DNA of 64,000 nt from positions 1,302,001 to 1,366,000 of the forward strand of contig NZ_JADIKM010000001.1 of NCBI RefSeq assembly GCF_044904665.1, given 5' to 3'. The DNA comes from Dyella_A ginsengisoli. GTDB lineage: Bacteria > Pseudomonadota > Gammaproteobacteria > Xanthomonadales > Rhodanobacteraceae. A model generated the notes under the pieces. The model was not told where the DNA came from, searched no databases, and saw nothing but the letters and a program-made list of their open reading frames with translations. Within the stretch, counting starts at the first letter, position 1; the number at the start of each line of letters is the position of its first letter. Positions 62,665-64,000 of this stretch are shown here, piece after piece. The translations under genes and the position numbers were made by a program.

Positions 62665-62704
62665 AAAGGCGGCGGCCGGATCGCCACGCTGGGCGATCCG
62701 GCCG
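62665..62704 (-). terminator. Intrinsic terminator between the two M13 peptidase genes
   Basis: A perfect 13-bp stem cggccggatcgcc/ggcgatccggccg with a 6-base loop. On the minus strand it follows the second gene's stop by 10 bp and is followed by ccgcctttttcc, a five-T run, so the two peptidase genes probably have separate transcripts. Confidence 0.85.
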
Positions 62705-62714
62705 TCGAGGGCGC

Positions 62715-64000
62715 TTACCAGATCTTCACCTGCTTGTCGGCCGGGCGGACCATCGGATCGGTCGGCTGGCACTGGAACGCGGCGGCGAAGGCCGGCATGT
62801 TCGACGGCGCGCCGATGGCGCGGAATTTCTCCGGCGAATGCGGATCAGCGTTGAGGTACACCATCTGCGCCTTGTCGCGGATGTTGCCGCGCCACACGCG
62901 CGCCCAGTTGAGGAAGAAGCGCTGGTCGGCGGTGTAGCCGTCGATCTTGGCGGTGGCCTCCTCGGGGTGCTTCTTCAGCGCCGCCTGCAGGGCGTCGTAG
63001 GCGATGTTGAGGCCGCCCAGGTCGGCGATGTTCTCGCCCAGGGTCAGCTTGCCGTTCACGTGCAGCTCGGGGTGATCGACGATCGGCGCATAGCCGTTGA
63101 ACTGCTCGACCAGCTTGTCGGTGCGGGCGTCGAACTTGGCGCGGTCGTCCTTGGTCCACCAGTTCTCGTTGTTGCCGTCGCCGTCGAACTGGCTGCCCTG
63201 GTCGTCGAAGCCGTGGCTGGCCTCGTGACCGATCACCGCGCCGATGCCGCCGTAGTTGATCGCGTCATCGGCGGTGGCGTCGAAGAACGGCGGCTGCAGG
63301 ATCGCGGCCGGGAAGTTGATCGTGTTGTCGGTGGGGTTGTAGTACGCGTTGACCGTCTGCGGGGTCATGCCCCACTCCTTGCGGTCGGTCGGCTTGCCGA
63401 TCTTGGCGATCTCGTAGTCGTAGTTGAACTTCGACGCCGCCTGCATGTTGGCGTAGTAGCCGTCCTTGCCGATGGCCAGGCCGTCCCAGCTGCGCCAGTT
63501 GTCGGGATAACCGATCTTGGGCAGGAACTTCGACCACTTGTCGAGCGCCTTCTGCTTGGTGGTGTCGCTCATCCAGTCGAGGTTTTCGATGCGCGCCTTG
63601 AGCGCATTGCGCACGTTGTCCACCAGCTCCTGCGCGCGGGCCTTGGCCTCGGGCGAGAAGTACTTGGCCACGTAAAGCTGGCCCAGCGCCTCGCCCATCG
63701 CGCCGTTCACGGCGTTGAGCGAGCGCTTCCACTGCGGCTGCTGCTTGGGCTGGCCGCGCAGGGTCTTGCCGTAGAAGTCGAACTGCGCATCCACGAACGG
63801 CTCCGACAGCGCCGGCGCGGCGCTCGAGATCATCCGTGCCTTGAGGTAGGCCTTCCACTCGTCCAGCGGCGCCTTGGCCAGCAGCTGGTCGAACTCGGCG
63901 AAGAACTTCGGCTGCGACAGCGAGAAGCCCTTGTCGACGGTGACGCCCTGCGCCTTGAAGAACGCGTTCCAGTCGAAGTGCGGAGTGATCTTGTCGGCCT
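62715..64000 (-). CDS. M13-family metallopeptidase, second tandem copy (5' end beyond the window)
   Basis: The frame is open to the window edge (63834-64000 continues with KAYLKARMIS and no stop), so about 428 C-terminal residues are present. It has the same zinc site as the first copy (GHEASHGFDD and ENIADLGG) and ends in the same style (DKQVKIW against DQQVKIW). A start at 63833 would be internal. Same-strand tandem copies suggest duplication. The spacing of the copies is about 2224 bp. Confidence 0.92.
   Translation of the reverse strand, partial: ADKITPHFDWNAFFKAQGVTVDKGFSLSQPKFFAEFDQLLAKAPLDEWKAYLKARMISSAAPALSEPFVDAQFDFYGKTLRGQPKQQPQWKRSLNAVNGAMGEALGQLYVAKYFSPEAKARAQELVDNVRNALKARIENLDWMSDTTKQKALDKWSKFLPKIGYPDNWRSWDGLAIGKDGYYANMQAASKFNYDYEIAKIGKPTDRKEWGMTPQTVNAYYNPTDNTINFPAAILQPPFFDATADDAINYGGIGAVIGHEASHGFDDQGSQFDGDGNNENWWTKDDRAKFDARTDKLVEQFNGYAPIVDHPELHVNGKLTLGENIADLGGLNIAYDALQAALKKHPEEATAKIDGYTADQRFFLNWARVWRGNIRDKAQMVYLNADPHSPEKFRAIGAPSNMPAFAAAFQCQPTDPMVRPADKQVKIW

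Noticed and set aside
57734..62854. A very long open frame on the plus strand (about 1706 codons)
   Set aside because: It lies antisense to the PKHD, siderophore receptor and M13 peptidase genes, which have clear domains. Its translation is Arg/Gly/Val-rich without any motif. High GC leaves few stop codons in antisense frames.

Overview
The window is GC-rich gammaproteobacterial chromosome, most likely from the Xanthomonadales and probably the Rhodanobacteraceae or Xanthomonadaceae. The clues are an XAC0095-like protein (a family I know only from xanthomonads), REP-type palindromes built on a cgtcattcccgcg core, a catecholate siderophore receptor paired with a PKHD hydroxylase, tandem M13 peptidases, and strong third-position GC. 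No rRNA, tRNA or CRISPR was recognised. The assignment is inference; I ran no search.

Left part (1-11.1 kb): the end of a SUF iron-sulfur operon (sufD end, sufS), a membrane acyltransferase, an exported alpha/beta hydrolase, a YciI-like protein, a Tat-exported amidase and a small NTF2-like protein. Then comes a stretch of decaying small genes: a HigB-like toxin with an amber codon beside an intact HigA antitoxin, a frameshifted two-segment membrane protein, and an orphan antitoxin-like regulator that has lost its start codon. The XAC0095-like gene follows.

Accessory island (about 11.3-15 kb): visibly AT-richer DNA with three unfamiliar genes. Two carry arginine-histidine motifs like those of HEPN RNases, so a defence role is possible but unproven. 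An imperfect inverted repeat lies between them.

Middle (15-28.7 kb): an esterase-like phytase-family protein, an AraC regulator, a 51-residue cysteine-rich protein, a PEP mutase/isocitrate lyase-family protein, two membrane proteins with protease-like motifs, an ECF sigma/anti-sigma pair, a LysR regulator divergent from an NAD(P)-binding epimerase-like gene, a GNAT acetyltransferase overlapping a Rieske ferredoxin, and a MipA/OmpV protein.

Cluster at 28.7-37.3 kb: two convergent operons. The plus operon has an HAD phosphatase, class III aminotransferase, acyl carrier protein, ketoacyl synthase, FemAB-like acyltransferase and arginase-fold protein. The minus operon has a carboxylesterase, two small EamA/SMR-type membrane proteins and a DegT aminotransferase. 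Together they look like an uncharacterised pathway that makes and exports an acylated amino compound; this is the best candidate here for a new system.

Right part (37.5-64 kb): a MacAB/TolC-like exporter operon with a two-component system upstream; an M1 peptidase coupled to a membrane protein; a run of household genes (Ves/HutD-like, GNAT, SET, ComEA, M20, YggS, NlpC/P60, glyoxalase I, rhomboid); RapA; an iron-uptake pair with a Fur-box-like site; and two tandem M13 lipoprotein/secreted peptidases, the second running off the window.
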